Shown here: in pieces, positions 9,461 to 18,810 of the stretch
How positions within the stretch are numbered: the first letter of the stretch is position 1
Layout: the number at the start of each line of letters is the position of its first letter
Assembly: GCF_022836935.1 (NCBI RefSeq)
Contig: NZ_CP083239.1
Coordinates: forward strand, 310,001 to 374,000
DNA from: Ancylobacter polymorphus
Lineage (GTDB): Bacteria > Pseudomonadota > Alphaproteobacteria > Rhizobiales > Xanthobacteraceae
Direction: 5' to 3'
DNA: 64,000 nucleotides
Made by a program: the position numbers and the translations under genes
Notes under the pieces: model-generated
Databases searched by the model: none
Told to the model about the DNA's origin: nothing
What the model saw: the letters and a program-made list of their open reading frames with translations, nothing else

Positions 9461-10831
9461 ATGGCGCGAGACCAGATCGACACGCAGCCCATCGAAAGCC
9501 GCGACGAACTCGTCGCGTGGTTCGAGGCGGGTAGCAAAGCGCCGTCGAAATTCCGCATCGGCACGGAACACGAGAAGTTTCCCTTCACGCTGAAGGGGCA
9601 CGAGCCGGTGCCCTATGAAGGTCCCAACGGCATACGCGCCCTGCTGGAAGGCATGCAGGCGCTGAACTGCTGGGAACCGATCATGGAAGGCGAGACCATT
9701 ATCGGCCTCGCCGACACGGTCGGTGGCGGGGCGATCTCGCTGGAGCCGGGCGGGCAGTTCGAACTGTCCGGCGCGCCGCTCATCACCATTCACGAGACCT
9801 GCGCCGAGGTGAACGGCCATCTCGACCAGGTGCGCGAGGTGGCGACGCCGCTCGGCTTCGGCTTCCTCGGCCTCGGCATGAGCCCGAAATGGACGCTGGC
9901 GGAAACGCCGGTCATGCCCAAGGGCCGTTACAAGATCATGTCGAACTACATGCCGAAGGTTGGCACGCGCGGCCTCGACATGATGTACCGCACCTGTACC
10001 GTGCAGGTGAATCTCGACTTCGCCTCCGAAGCCGACATGGTGAAGAAGCTGCGCGTCGGCCTCGCCTTGCAGCCGGTGGCCACCGCCCTCTTCGCCAATT
10101 CGCCGTTTACGGAAGGCAAGCCCAATGGCTTCCTCTCCTACCGCTCGGAAATCTGGCGCGACACCGACAATAACCGCGCCGGCATGCTGCCCTTCGCCTT
10201 CGAGGACGGGATGGGCTTCGAGCGTTATGTCGACTACGCGCTCGATGTGCCGATGTATTTCATCAAGCGCGGCGACAGCTATATCGATGTCGCCGGCTCG
10301 TCCTTCCGTGATCTGCTCGCCGGCCGCCACCCCGCCATGCCGGGTGAGGGCGCCACGGTCTCCGACTGGGCCAACCACCTCTCCACCATTTTCCCGGAAG
10401 TGCGGCTGAAGCGTTACCTCGAAATGCGCGGCGCCGATGGCGGGCCGTGGCGCAGCCTGTGTGCGCTGCCGGCGCTGTGGACCGGGCTCTATTACGACAC
10501 GACGAGCCTCGATGCCGCCTGGGACCTCGCCAAGGGCTGGAGCATGGAGGAGCGGCAGAAGCTGCGCGACGAGGTGCCCCGGCTCGGCTTCAAGGCCGAG
10601 ATCGCCGGGCGCTCCCTGCTCGACGTGGCGCGCGACGTGGTCGAGATCACCCGCGCCGGCCTTCAGCGCCGCGACTATCGCGACAGCCAGGGCCGCGACG
10701 AGAGCCGCTTCCTCGCCCCGCTGGAGGCCAGCCTTAAAGCCGGCAAGACTCCGGCGGAAGTGCTGCTGGAGCGCTATGAGGGCGTGTGGAACCGCTCGGT
10801 GGAGCCGGTTTTCGTCGAGGATGCCTACTGA
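9461..10831 (+). CDS. gshA: Glutamate-cysteine ligase, alphaproteobacterial/plant type
   Basis: It catalyses the first step of glutathione synthesis, joining Glu and Cys with ATP. Family motifs include FRIGTEHEKFPFTLKG near residues 28-43, GGAISLEPGGQFELSG, and TCTVQVNLDFASEADMVKK. The 456-residue length matches the plant-like class found in alphaproteobacteria. The ATG at 9461 has GGAG 7 nt upstream. The stop at 10831 directly abuts the convergent VOC gene stop at 10832. In the plant-type family a disulfide can control activity; I did not establish that here. Confidence 0.95.
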   Translation: MARDQIDTQPIESRDELVAWFEAGSKAPSKFRIGTEHEKFPFTLKGHEPVPYEGPNGIRALLEGMQALNCWEPIMEGETIIGLADTVGGGAISLEPGGQFELSGAPLITIHETCAEVNGHLDQVREVATPLGFGFLGLGMSPKWTLAETPVMPKGRYKIMSNYMPKVGTRGLDMMYRTCTVQVNLDFASEADMVKKLRVGLALQPVATALFANSPFTEGKPNGFLSYRSEIWRDTDNNRAGMLPFAFEDGMGFERYVDYALDVPMYFIKRGDSYIDVAGSSFRDLLAGRHPAMPGEGATVSDWANHLSTIFPEVRLKRYLEMRGADGGPWRSLCALPALWTGLYYDTTSLDAAWDLAKGWSMEERQKLRDEVPRLGFKAEIAGRSLLDVARDVVEITRAGLQRRDYRDSQGRDESRFLAPLEASLKAGKTPAEVLLERYEGVWNRSVEPVFVEDAY

Positions 10832-11248
10832 TCAGCCCTGGTAGCTGCCGGCCCGATAGGTGCCGACGCTCCACAGATGCCCCTCGGGATCGCGCACGGT
10901 GAATTCGCGCGAGCCATAGGGCGTGTCATAGAGCGCCATCACCACCTGCGCGCCGGCGGCCTGGATGCGGGCCCACGCGACATCGGCATCGGGCACCACG
11001 ACATAGATTCCCTGCGTGACGCCGCCCGCCTGCGCCGGGCTGCGCATGCCGAGCACGTCGTCCTTGGCGCCGCCAAGCATGATCGCGCTGGTGCCGAGCG
11101 CGAGTTCCGCATGGGCCACGCCGCCCTGCCCGTCCTCCACGACGAAGAGGGGCTTGAAGCCGAGTGCCTTCTCCAGCCAGTTGATGGCGGAACCCGGGTC
11201 ACTGTAGCGGAGGAAAGGCACGATATCGCCGGGAACGGGACGGCTCAT
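10832..11248 (-). CDS. VOC-family (glyoxalase/bleomycin resistance-like) protein
   Basis: The 138-residue protein has two beta-alpha-beta-beta-beta modules of the vicinal oxygen chelate fold. VPFLRYSDPGSAINWLEKALGF opens the first, and GIYVVVPDADVAWARIQAAGAQ plus REFTVRDPEGHLWSVGTY close the second. This is the PhnB/YraH-like subgroup, where the substrate cannot be told from sequence. The ATG at 11248 has GGAG 8 nt upstream; a GTG directly before it is an alternative. It is convergent with gshA with no spacer, and lies 61 nt downstream of the LysR gene on the same strand. Confidence 0.85.
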   Translation of the reverse strand: MSRPVPGDIVPFLRYSDPGSAINWLEKALGFKPLFVVEDGQGGVAHAELALGTSAIMLGGAKDDVLGMRSPAQAGGVTQGIYVVVPDADVAWARIQAAGAQVVMALYDTPYGSREFTVRDPEGHLWSVGTYRAGSYQG

Positions 11249-11308
11249 CACTCGATCTCCTTGGCAGTGGCAGAGACGCCGCGCGGGCCATGCGGGTTCA
11301 GGCGCCGC

Positions 11309-12193
11309 TCACTCCGCGGCGATCGCCGTGTCGGAGATGTTGTCGAGCCCCTGCACGATGTGATGGGCCAGCGCGTCGGCGAGCGGGGACGCCTCGTGGC
11401 GGTTGCGCAGCAGGCCGATACGGCAGGGCGCCAGCGCCGGGAAGCCGTCGGACGGCCCCAGAACCCGCATGCCGGGGCGCAGCCCGGATTCCGGCAGCAC
11501 GGAAATGGCGAGCCCGGCCAGCACCGCCGCCGAAACGGCGGTCGAGTTGGATGAGGTGTAGAGAATGCGGAATGGCCGGTCGACCGCCTGCAGCATGGAG
11601 ATCGCCTCCTGCCGCCAGTTGCAGGTCTGCCGCCCCAGCGCCAGCGGCACCGGGCCTTCCAGATGCACGGAATGGCGGGTAGAGCCCACCCAGAGCAATT
11701 GCTCGCGGCGGATGATCTCGGTCTCGCGATTCATCGTCTCGCAATCGGTGATGATAGCGAGGTCGAGATCGCCCGTGTCGATGCGGTCGACGAGATCGGT
11801 CGAGGGATCGCACACCACGGTCAGCTCGACATTGGGATGGGTGGCGGAAAACCGCGCCATGATTTCCGGCAGGTATCGGTCGGCGTAATCGTCCGGCACG
11901 CCGAGCCGCACCCGGCCCGACAGTTCCGCCGAGGCGAGGCTGGCCATGGCCTCGATGTTCAGCTTGACGATGCGGCGGGCATAATCGAGCAGCCGGTCGC
12001 CTTCATCGGTGAGGCGCGAGGCGCGCCCGTCGCGGGCGAAGATCGGCCGGCCGACCCGCTCCTCCAGCCGCTTCATCTGCATCGACACCGCCGACTGGGT
12101 TTTGTGAACCACCTCGGCAGCCTTTGTGAAACTGCCGGTTTCGGCAATCGCAATGAATGTTCTTAATTGATCAATATCGAGCAACACGCTCAT
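11309..12193 (-). CDS. LysR-family transcriptional regulator
   Basis: A 294-residue regulator with the LysR winged helix-turn-helix at the N-terminus (LRTFIAIAETGSFTKAAEVVHKTQSAVSMQMKRLE, about residues 10-44) and a periplasmic-binding-like co-inducer domain. The recognition part SAVSMQMKRLEERVG is typical of the subgroup that regulates small-molecule metabolism or efflux. The ATG at 12193 is chosen because GAGG lies 6 nt upstream. The regulated gene is unknown. The neighbours are VOC on the same strand and the divergent DUF1127 gene, and either could be a target. Confidence 0.9.
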   Translation of the reverse strand: MSVLLDIDQLRTFIAIAETGSFTKAAEVVHKTQSAVSMQMKRLEERVGRPIFARDGRASRLTDEGDRLLDYARRIVKLNIEAMASLASAELSGRVRLGVPDDYADRYLPEIMARFSATHPNVELTVVCDPSTDLVDRIDTGDLDLAIITDCETMNRETEIIRREQLLWVGSTRHSVHLEGPVPLALGRQTCNWRQEAISMLQAVDRPFRILYTSSNSTAVSAAVLAGLAISVLPESGLRPGMRVLGPSDGFPALAPCRIGLLRNRHEASPLADALAHHIVQGLDNISDTAIAAE

Positions 12194-12385
12194 CGGAGCC
12201 CTCACGATGGCCTATCATCAATCCTGATGATATCAGCGATCATAAACATTCGCTAGCGTGATTGATCCCGCTCCTTCATAACGATCCCGCCGCGAACGGA
12301 CGATGTCGAGATCGGGTGGCCCCCACGCCTCCCCCAGCTCACAAACCCCGCATCGTCGCTGCGCGGCCGGCACATGGAGGATACG

Positions 12386-12790
12386 ATGTCGTTTGTTGGC
12401 GAAGTCCGGAGAAAGCCCTTCTCCTCGTTCGGTACCGCGGCGAGCGGGCTGCTGATCGCCGCTGTCATGGGGTCCATCCAGTTCATCAAGGCGGTTGCCC
12501 GCCGGCGCCATATCGCCCAGCTCGGCGGCTTCGACGACCGCATGCTGCGCGATATCGGCCTCACCCGCGGCGACCTGCTCGACGCCTCGTCCGGCCCGCT
12601 GTGGCAGGACCCGACGGCCGTGCTCGTGGTCCGCTCGGTGGAACGCCGCGCCGCCCGCCGCTCGACTATGCGCGAGGCGCTGCGCGAGGCCGCACGGCAG
12701 GACGCCGCCGGCAAGGCCGCGCGCGACCGCCGCTCCGACGGTCTTTCGCCCGTCACCCCCCGCCAGGACACTCCCGTCTCCTGCGGCTGA
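12386..12790 (+). CDS. DUF1127-containing small protein
   Basis: A 134-residue protein with a hydrophobic stretch (SGLLIAAVMGSIQFI) followed by the DUF1127 motif RRRHIAQLGGFDDRMLRDIGLTRGDL. A basic, Arg/Ala-rich C-terminus of about 70 residues follows. In alphaproteobacteria, small Arg-rich DUF1127 proteins have been tied to RNA turnover and to phosphate or carbon metabolism, but this longer form is not one of those studied. GGAGG lies about 6 nt before the ATG at 12386. A strong intrinsic terminator follows about 80 nt after the stop. Confidence 0.8.
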   Translation: MSFVGEVRRKPFSSFGTAASGLLIAAVMGSIQFIKAVARRRHIAQLGGFDDRMLRDIGLTRGDLLDASSGPLWQDPTAVLVVRSVERRAARRSTMREALREAARQDAAGKAARDRRSDGLSPVTPRQDTPVSCG

Positions 12791-12870
12791 CCATGCCCGC
12801 ATTTTCGTCGCGGCACCGGCCGCCCGCACGAATTTACGGCGACATCGACCCCCTCGTGTCGCCGACTTGA

Positions 12871-12901
12871 AGCCCGCTGGCTGGTCCAGCGGGCTTTTTT
12901 T
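12871..12901 (+). terminator. Intrinsic terminator after the DUF1127 gene
   Basis: A perfect stem AGCCCGCTGG / CCAGCGGGCT with a 5-nt loop is followed by seven T. It is 80 nt downstream of the DUF1127 stop on the same strand. Confidence 0.9.
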
Positions 12902-13039
12902 GTGCCTTCGCTCCACGGCGGCAGCCCTTTGCTTGCAGAAGCGAAATCCCGTCCTTGCAGCGCCGGGGATGCGCACCGGCCGCGTCCGGTCCATATGGGG
13001 AGCGCCGGCGCGGTGCCGGACACGAAGGGGACCTCTCCC

Positions 13040-14101
13040 ATGGCACAGCTTCTCGAACTCGGCCTCGACACATTCGGCGACGTGACCTCCGGCGTCGATG
13101 GGCGCCCGCTCTCCCACGCCCAGGTGATTCGCGATCTGGTGGACGAAGCGGTGCTGGCGGATGAGGTCGGCATCGACTTTATCGGCGTCGGCGAGCATCA
13201 TCGCGACGATTTCGCCGTGTCCGCGCCGGAAGTGGTGCTGGCCGGCATGGCCACGCGGACAAAGCGCATCCGCCTCGGCTCGGCGGTCACCGTGCTGTCC
13301 TCCGACGATCCGATCCGCGTGTTCCAGCGCTTCGCCACGGTCGATGCGCTGTCCAATGGGCGGGCGGAGGTCATTCTCGGGCGCGGCTCCTTCACCGAAT
13401 CCTTCCCGCTCTTCGGCTTCGACCTGAAGGACTATGAGGCGCTGTTCAGCGAGAAGCTGGATCTGTTCGCGGCGCTGCTGCGCGACAATGCCACCGCGCA
13501 AGGCGTCACCTGGCAGGGCAAGCTGCGCCCGCCGCTGAGGGATCAGCACGTCTATCCCTTGGTGGAATCCGGCACACTGAAGACCTGGATCGGCGTTGGC
13601 GGCTCACCGGAATCGGTGGTGCGGGCGGCGCGCTATGGCCTGCCGCTGATGCTCGCGATCATCGGCGGCAATCCGGCCCGCTTCGCGCCCTATGTCGATC
13701 TCTACCACAAGGCCATCGGCCAGCTTGGTGGCACGGCGCAGCCGATCGGCGTGCATTCGCACGGTTATATCGCCGAGACGGATGCGCAGGCGCGCGAGGA
13801 ATTCTATGCCGACTACAAGCGCATGCATGACCGCATCGGCGCCGAGCGCGGCTGGCCGCCCTATGGCCGCGACGCCTTCGAGCATGAGATCGCCCATGGC
13901 TCGCTCTATCTCGGATCGCCGGAAACGGTGGCGCGCAAGATCGCCAAGACGGCGAAGGCGCTGCGCCTTTCGCGCTTCGATCTGAAGTACAGCGCCGGCC
14001 CGCTCTCCCACGCGCGGATGATGCGCGCCATTGAACTCTACGGCACCAAGGTCATACCGCGCGTGCGGGAGATTCTGGCGGAAGAGACGGTGGCGGCGTG
14101 A
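13040..14101 (+). CDS. LLM-class (luciferase-like) flavin-dependent oxidoreductase
   Basis: A 353-residue TIM-barrel monooxygenase of the bacterial luciferase superfamily that uses reduced FMN or F420-like cofactors. The opening LELGLDTFGDV, the motif IDFIGVGEHHRDDFAVSAPEVVLAGMA and the segment RAEVILGRGSFTESFPLFGFD identify the family. Catalytic-type His residues in GEHH are present. The upstream frame to 12902 has no conserved sequence, and the ATG at 13040 sits after GAAGGGGA. Substrate is unknown. It is transcribed away from the DUF1127 terminator and is probably a single-gene unit. Confidence 0.9.
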   Translation: MAQLLELGLDTFGDVTSGVDGRPLSHAQVIRDLVDEAVLADEVGIDFIGVGEHHRDDFAVSAPEVVLAGMATRTKRIRLGSAVTVLSSDDPIRVFQRFATVDALSNGRAEVILGRGSFTESFPLFGFDLKDYEALFSEKLDLFAALLRDNATAQGVTWQGKLRPPLRDQHVYPLVESGTLKTWIGVGGSPESVVRAARYGLPLMLAIIGGNPARFAPYVDLYHKAIGQLGGTAQPIGVHSHGYIAETDAQAREEFYADYKRMHDRIGAERGWPPYGRDAFEHEIAHGSLYLGSPETVARKIAKTAKALRLSRFDLKYSAGPLSHARMMRAIELYGTKVIPRVREILAEETVAA

Positions 14102-14149
14102 GGGGTAGAGGGCTGCTGGCAACGCGGCCGGGCTGATTGGCCGAAAGCC

Positions 14150-14263
14150 CAATCCTGCGAGGCGAGCTGCGCGCGCCTCAGGATGACGGCGCGCGAACCG
14201 GTCCAGCCAGTCATGCCGTTCGTCATGCTGAGGTGCCGGCCGCAAGGCCGGCCTCGAAGTACG
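14150..14263. repeat. Intergenic palindromic repeat (REP-like), two copies
   Basis: Two inverted-repeat units lie in the gap between convergent genes. The second reads GTCATGCTGAGGTGCCGGCC, then GCAA, then GGCCGGCCTCGAAG. The same core (cytosine-rich arm, CTCAGGATGACG end) recurs at 18984-19100, 40505-40570 and 62240-62280. Function as a bidirectional terminator or REP element is inference. Confidence 0.75.
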
Positions 14264-14275
14264 CCGGCGATAGCC

Positions 14276-14300
14276 CCCTCCCCGCCGGGGAGGGGGTTAA
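14276..14300 (-). terminator. Hairpin at the end of the glutamine-synthetase-like gene
   Basis: The arms CCCCCTCCCC and GGGGAGGGGG are perfectly complementary with a 3-nt loop and lie 3 nt past the stop. The T-tract is weak, so termination strength is uncertain. The same hairpin type recurs at 27806-27906. Confidence 0.55.
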
Positions 14301-14302
14301 GC

Positions 14303-15703
14303 TCACACGTTCAGCAGCAGATATTCCCGCTCCCAGGGCGAGATCACCCGCATGAAGGTGTCGAACTCGGTCTGCTTCACCGCCGTATAGGTCTTGACGA
14401 AAGACGGCCCGAGCACCGTGGCGATTTCCTCCGAGTGCTGCAGCGCCGCCACCGCTTCGAGCAGGCCGCGCGGCAGCTCGAAATCGAGCCCCTTGGCGTC
14501 GGCTTCCAGCGGCTCGGTCGGGCGCAGCCCTTCCACCATGCCGAGATAGCCGCAGGCGAGCGAGGCGGCGATGACGAGATAGGGGTTGGCGTCGGAGGAC
14601 GGCACCCGGTTCTCCACGCGCCGCGCCGCCGGCGAGGAGGGCGGCACGCGCAGCCCGGCCGTGCGGTTGTCATAGCCCCACTGCACGTTGATCGGCGCCA
14701 TCGAATCGCGCGTCAGCCGGCGGTAGGAATTCACGTAAGGCGCGAGGATGGACATGACCGCCGGCAGGTAGCGCTGCTGGCCGGCGATGAAGGAGAAGAA
14801 CTCCGGCGTCGGGTCGCCATCGGCGTCGGAGAAGATGTTGCGCCCCGTCTCGCCATCCACGATGGACTGGTGGATGTGCATGGCCGAGCCCGGCTCGTCG
14901 GCGATGGGCTTGGCCATGAAGGTGGCGTAGATCTTGTGCTGCAGCGCCGCCTCGCGGATCGTGCGCTTGAACAGATAGACCTGGTCGGCGAGCACGATGG
15001 GATCGCCGTGCAGCAGGTTGATTTCCATCTGCGCCGCGCCGTCCTCATGGATCAGCGTGTCGATCTCCAGGCCCTGCGCCTCGGAGTAGTCGTACATGTC
15101 CTCGAACAGGGCGTCGAACTCGTTCACCGCCTGGATCGAATAGGACTGGCGGCCGATTTCCGGCCGGCCCGAACGGCCAATGGGCGGCTTGAGCGGGTAG
15201 TCGGCATCGGTGTTCGGCTCGACGAGATAGAACTCGATCTCCGGCGCGACGACCGCCTTCCAGCCCTTCTTGGCGTAGAGATCGACCACGTTCTTCAGCA
15301 CCTGCCGGGGCGCCAGTTCCACCGGGCGCCCGTCGCGGTGGAAGGCGTCGTGGATCACCTGCGCGGTGGGGTCCTGCGCCCAGGGCACGATGGCGAGGGT
15401 GGAGAAGTCCGGCTCCATCACCAGATCGCTGTCCACCACCACCGAGTCGACGAGATTGTCGTAAGGGGGGTAGTCGCCGGAAATGGTCTGGAAGAACACG
15501 CTGAGCGGCAGGTTCATCGTCGGGCCGGACAGGAACTTCGAGACCGGCATGATCTTGCCGCGTCCGACGCCGGCGAGATCCGGCACCGCGCATTCGATTT
15601 CGGTAATGCCGCGTGCAGCCATCCATGCCTTTGCCTCGGCAAGGGTGGTGACGCCGCGGGGATTGTCGACCGCGTCCTTATCAGAACGCTTCTTCTTGGC
15701 CAT
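14303..15703 (-). CDS. Glutamine synthetase family protein, gamma-glutamylputrescine synthetase-like
   Basis: A 466-residue glutamine synthetase-fold ligase. The N-terminal GITEIECAVPDLAGVGRGK, the catalytic segment IEFYLVEPNTDADYPLKPP and PGSAMHIHQSIVD are of the PuuA type rather than GlnA. PuuA joins glutamate to putrescine at the start of putrescine breakdown. The PotGHI-like transporter starting 190 nt away on the opposite strand and the PuuB-like oxidase beyond mutL support a polyamine role. The ATG at 15703 is preceded by AGGAAGG. The exact amine substrate cannot be read from the sequence. Confidence 0.88.
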   Translation of the reverse strand: MAKKKRSDKDAVDNPRGVTTLAEAKAWMAARGITEIECAVPDLAGVGRGKIMPVSKFLSGPTMNLPLSVFFQTISGDYPPYDNLVDSVVVDSDLVMEPDFSTLAIVPWAQDPTAQVIHDAFHRDGRPVELAPRQVLKNVVDLYAKKGWKAVVAPEIEFYLVEPNTDADYPLKPPIGRSGRPEIGRQSYSIQAVNEFDALFEDMYDYSEAQGLEIDTLIHEDGAAQMEINLLHGDPIVLADQVYLFKRTIREAALQHKIYATFMAKPIADEPGSAMHIHQSIVDGETGRNIFSDADGDPTPEFFSFIAGQQRYLPAVMSILAPYVNSYRRLTRDSMAPINVQWGYDNRTAGLRVPPSSPAARRVENRVPSSDANPYLVIAASLACGYLGMVEGLRPTEPLEADAKGLDFELPRGLLEAVAALQHSEEIATVLGPSFVKTYTAVKQTEFDTFMRVISPWEREYLLLNV

Positions 15704-15893
15704 GATTGCCTTCCTGATGCGCTTTCTGCGCCGCTTGAGGCAATCACGGCCCGCTTGCTGCCGTCAAGGCAGGGCTACCGCGCCACCTTTGCAGGCATGG
15801 TAAAATTGTTCGCAGCGGGGCGTTGAGCCGGTACGCGAAGCCGGTTAGCGTCGATGCGCCGACATAACCGGCGGGGAAACGGGACCAGTCAGC

Positions 15894-17069
15894 ATGAGCA
15901 CCGGCGTCACCGAAAAGACGCAGAAGACCATCGGCGGCATCCGCCGGAAATTCGCTCCCTGGAACGACCCGCAGGCCGTCCCGCTGATCAGCTACAAGAA
16001 CGTCACCAAGCGCTTCGGCGAGTTCACCGCCGTCGACAACCTCTCCCTCGACATCTATGAGCGCGAATTCTTCGCCCTGCTGGGCCCGTCCGGCTGTGGC
16101 AAGACCACGCTGATGCGCATGCTCGCCGGCTTCGAGGACCCGACCGAGGGACAGATCACCCTTGCCGGGCACGACCTCGTCGGCACGCCGCCCTACAAGC
16201 GGCAGACCAACATGATGTTCCAGTCCTACGCGCTGTTCCCGCATATGAGCGTGTGGGACAATATCGCCTTCGGCCTCCGCCAGGACCGGATGGAGAAGGG
16301 CGCCATCGCCGCCCGCGTGGAGGAGATGCTCAAGCTGGTGAAGCTTGAGAAATTCGCCAAGCGCAAGCCGCACCAGCTCTCCGGTGGCCAGCGCCAGCGC
16401 GTGGCGCTCGCCCGCTCGCTCGCCAAGCGGCCCAAGGTGCTGCTGCTGGACGAGCCGCTCGGCGCGCTCGACAAGAAGCTGCGCGAGGAGACCCAGTTCG
16501 AGCTCATGGACATCCAGATGGAGCTCGGCATGACCTTCCTGATCGTTACCCACGACCAGGAAGAGGCGATGACGGTGGCCGACCGCATCGCGGTGATGAA
16601 TCACGGCAAGCTGGTGCAGGTCGCCCCGCCGGCGGTGATCTACGAGCACCCCAACTCCCGCTACGTCGCCGATTTCGTCGGCGATGTGAACATTCTCGAC
16701 GCCACGGTCGAAGCGGTGGAGGCCGGCATGGTCACGCTGCGGCCGAGCGTGGCGCCGGAGCGGCGCTTCCGCATCGCCCAGGACTGCGCGGTGAAGCCCG
16801 GCGACAGCGTCGCCATCGCCCTGCGGCCGGAGAAGATGCGGGTCGAGCTCGACCCGCCCGCCGATACCGGCATCAACTGCCTGCAGGGCGAGATCTGGGA
16901 CATCGGCTATCTCGGCGATCTCTCCATCTTCCATGTCGAGCTGCCGGGCGGCACGCGCGTCAAGGCCGCCAAGCCGAACCTCACCCGCATGGTCGAGCGC
17001 CCCATCACCTGGGACGACAAGGTCTATGTGTACTTCTCGCCCGATGCCGGCGTGGTCCTGACGAGCTGA
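15894..17069 (+). CDS. potG: Putrescine/polyamine ABC transporter ATP-binding protein (PotG/PotA-like)
   Basis: A 391-residue ATPase of the spermidine/putrescine importer class. Walker A is LLGPSGCGKTTLMRMLAG, the signature is LSGGQRQRVALARSL and Walker B is VLLLDEPLGALD. The C-terminal TOBE region includes ALRPEKMRVELDP and GYLGDLSIFHVELPGG. The long N-terminal stretch before ISYKNVTKRFG is typical of PotG. potH follows after an 11-nt gap. No periplasmic binding protein gene is found in this operon; it must be encoded elsewhere. Confidence 0.92.
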   Translation: MSTGVTEKTQKTIGGIRRKFAPWNDPQAVPLISYKNVTKRFGEFTAVDNLSLDIYEREFFALLGPSGCGKTTLMRMLAGFEDPTEGQITLAGHDLVGTPPYKRQTNMMFQSYALFPHMSVWDNIAFGLRQDRMEKGAIAARVEEMLKLVKLEKFAKRKPHQLSGGQRQRVALARSLAKRPKVLLLDEPLGALDKKLREETQFELMDIQMELGMTFLIVTHDQEEAMTVADRIAVMNHGKLVQVAPPAVIYEHPNSRYVADFVGDVNILDATVEAVEAGMVTLRPSVAPERRFRIAQDCAVKPGDSVAIALRPEKMRVELDPPADTGINCLQGEIWDIGYLGDLSIFHVELPGGTRVKAAKPNLTRMVERPITWDDKVYVYFSPDAGVVLTS

Positions 17070-17080
17070 GGGAGGCCACC

Positions 17081-17992
17081 ATGGCAAGCAAGGCGAACGG
17101 GCGATGGCTGGTGCTCACCATCCCCTATCTCTGGCTGCTCGCGCTGTTCCTGATCCCGTTCCTGATCGTCTTCAAGATCAGCCTGTCGCAGGACGCGATC
17201 GCGCAGCCGCCCTATGTTCCGACCTTCGATCTCGCCGAGGGCTGGGCGGCGTTCAAGGACGCCCTCAGTGAACTGTCCTTCGAGAATTACGGCTATGTGC
17301 TCTCGTGGGACAATGAGTTCATCGAGGCCTATGGCTCCAGCCTCTGGATCGCCGGCATTTCCACCCTGCTGCTGCTGATGGTCGGCTATCCCATCGCCTA
17401 TGGCATGGCGCGGGCGCCGAAATCCATCCGCCCCACGCTGCTGATGCTGGTCATCCTGCCGTTCTGGACCTCGTTCCTGATCCGCGTCTATGCCTGGATC
17501 GGCATCCTCTCGCCGGAAGGTCTGCTCAACCAGCTTCTGTTCGCGCTCGGCATCGTCGACCGCGACGCGCCGCTGCAGATTCTCGCCACGGACACGGCGG
17601 TCTATATCGGCATCGTCTATTCCTACCTGCCCTTTATGATCCTGCCGCTCTATTCGGCGCTGGAGAAGATGGACGAGACACTGCTGGAAGCCGCCGCCGA
17701 TCTCGGCTGTCCGCCCCTCACCGCCTTCTGGAAGATCACCTGGCCGCTCTCGCTGCCGGGCGTGTTCGCCGGCTGCCTGCTGTGCTTCATCCCGGCGGTG
17801 GGCGAGTTCGTCATCCCCGACCTGCTCGGCGGCTCGGACACGCTGATGATCGGCAAGGTGCTGTGGACCGAATTCTCGGTGAACCGCTCCTGGACCGTCT
17901 CCGCGGCGGTGGCGGTGCTGCTGTTGATGGTGCTGGTGATCCCGATCGTCTTCTACCAGAACCTCCAGGCTCGCGAAGTGGAGCGACGCTGA
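17081..17992 (+). CDS. potH: Polyamine ABC transporter permease (PotH/PotB-like)
   Basis: A 303-residue inner-membrane permease with six predicted transmembrane helices; the first is WLVLTIPYLWLLALFLIPFLIVF. The EAA loop contacting the ATPase reads ETLLEAAADLGCPPLTAFWKITWPLSLPG. Its stop overlaps the next start (TGATG), showing translational coupling with potI. GGGAGGCC before the ATG serves as the ribosome binding site. It belongs to the operon with the ATPase upstream. Confidence 0.93.
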   Translation: MASKANGRWLVLTIPYLWLLALFLIPFLIVFKISLSQDAIAQPPYVPTFDLAEGWAAFKDALSELSFENYGYVLSWDNEFIEAYGSSLWIAGISTLLLLMVGYPIAYGMARAPKSIRPTLLMLVILPFWTSFLIRVYAWIGILSPEGLLNQLLFALGIVDRDAPLQILATDTAVYIGIVYSYLPFMILPLYSALEKMDETLLEAAADLGCPPLTAFWKITWPLSLPGVFAGCLLCFIPAVGEFVIPDLLGGSDTLMIGKVLWTEFSVNRSWTVSAAVAVLLLMVLVIPIVFYQNLQAREVERR

Positions 17993-18810
17993 TGCGCAAG
18001 GGTCTCTCCTGGTTCAACGTGACCTCGATCACGCTGGGCTTCGCCTTCCTCTACATCCCGATCATCCTTTTGGTGATCTACTCCTTCAACGCCTCGCGCA
18101 TGGTGACGGTGTGGGCGGGCTTTTCCACCCACTGGTATGTGCAGCTGTTCCAGAACGAGCAACTGCTCGATGCCGCCTGGGTGACGCTGCGCGTCGCCTT
18201 CCTCACCGCCACCGTCGCCACCGTGCTCGGCACGCTGGCGGCGATCGCGCTCACCCGCTACGGGCGCTTCTTCGGCCGCACCCTGTTCTCCGGCATGGTC
18301 TATGCGCCGCTGGTGATGCCGGAAGTCATCACCGGCCTGTCGCTGCTGCTGCTGTTCGTGGCCGTCGGCATCGATCGCGGCTTCTGGACCATCACCCTCG
18401 CCCACATCACCTTCACCCTGTGCTTCGTCTCGGTCGTGGTGCAGTCGCGCCTCGTCACTTTCGACCGTTCGCTGGAGGAGGCGGCACAAGATCTCGGCTG
18501 CCCGCCGTTCAAGACCTTCTTCGTGGTGACGCTGCCGATCATCCTGCCGGCGGTGATCTCGGGCTGGATGCTCGCCTTCACCCTGTCGCTGGACGACCTC
18601 GTCATCGCCAGCTTCACCACCGGCCCCGGCGCCACCACCCTGCCGATGCGCATCTATTCCCAGGTGCGTCTCGGCGTGACGCCGGAAATCAACGCCGCCT
18701 GCACCATCCTCATCGCCATCGTCACCGTGGTGGTCATCTTCGCCTCGATCATGACCAAGCGGCAGGAAATCGAGCGGGAGAAGGCCGAGCGTCTGGCGGC
18801 GGCGGGGTAG
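17992..18810 (+). CDS. potI: Polyamine ABC transporter permease (PotI/PotC-like)
   Basis: The second permease, 272 residues, with six predicted helices beginning ITLGFAFLYIPIILLVIYSF. The EAA loop is RSLEEAAQDLGCPPFKTFFVVTLPIILP. The start ATG shares bases with the potH stop. The signature LSLDDLVIASFTTGPG near the C-terminus is typical of PotC/PotI. It is the last gene of the transporter operon. Confidence 0.93.
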   Translation: MRKGLSWFNVTSITLGFAFLYIPIILLVIYSFNASRMVTVWAGFSTHWYVQLFQNEQLLDAAWVTLRVAFLTATVATVLGTLAAIALTRYGRFFGRTLFSGMVYAPLVMPEVITGLSLLLLFVAVGIDRGFWTITLAHITFTLCFVSVVVQSRLVTFDRSLEEAAQDLGCPPFKTFFVVTLPIILPAVISGWMLAFTLSLDDLVIASFTTGPGATTLPMRIYSQVRLGVTPEINAACTILIAIVTVVVIFASIMTKRQEIEREKAERLAAAG

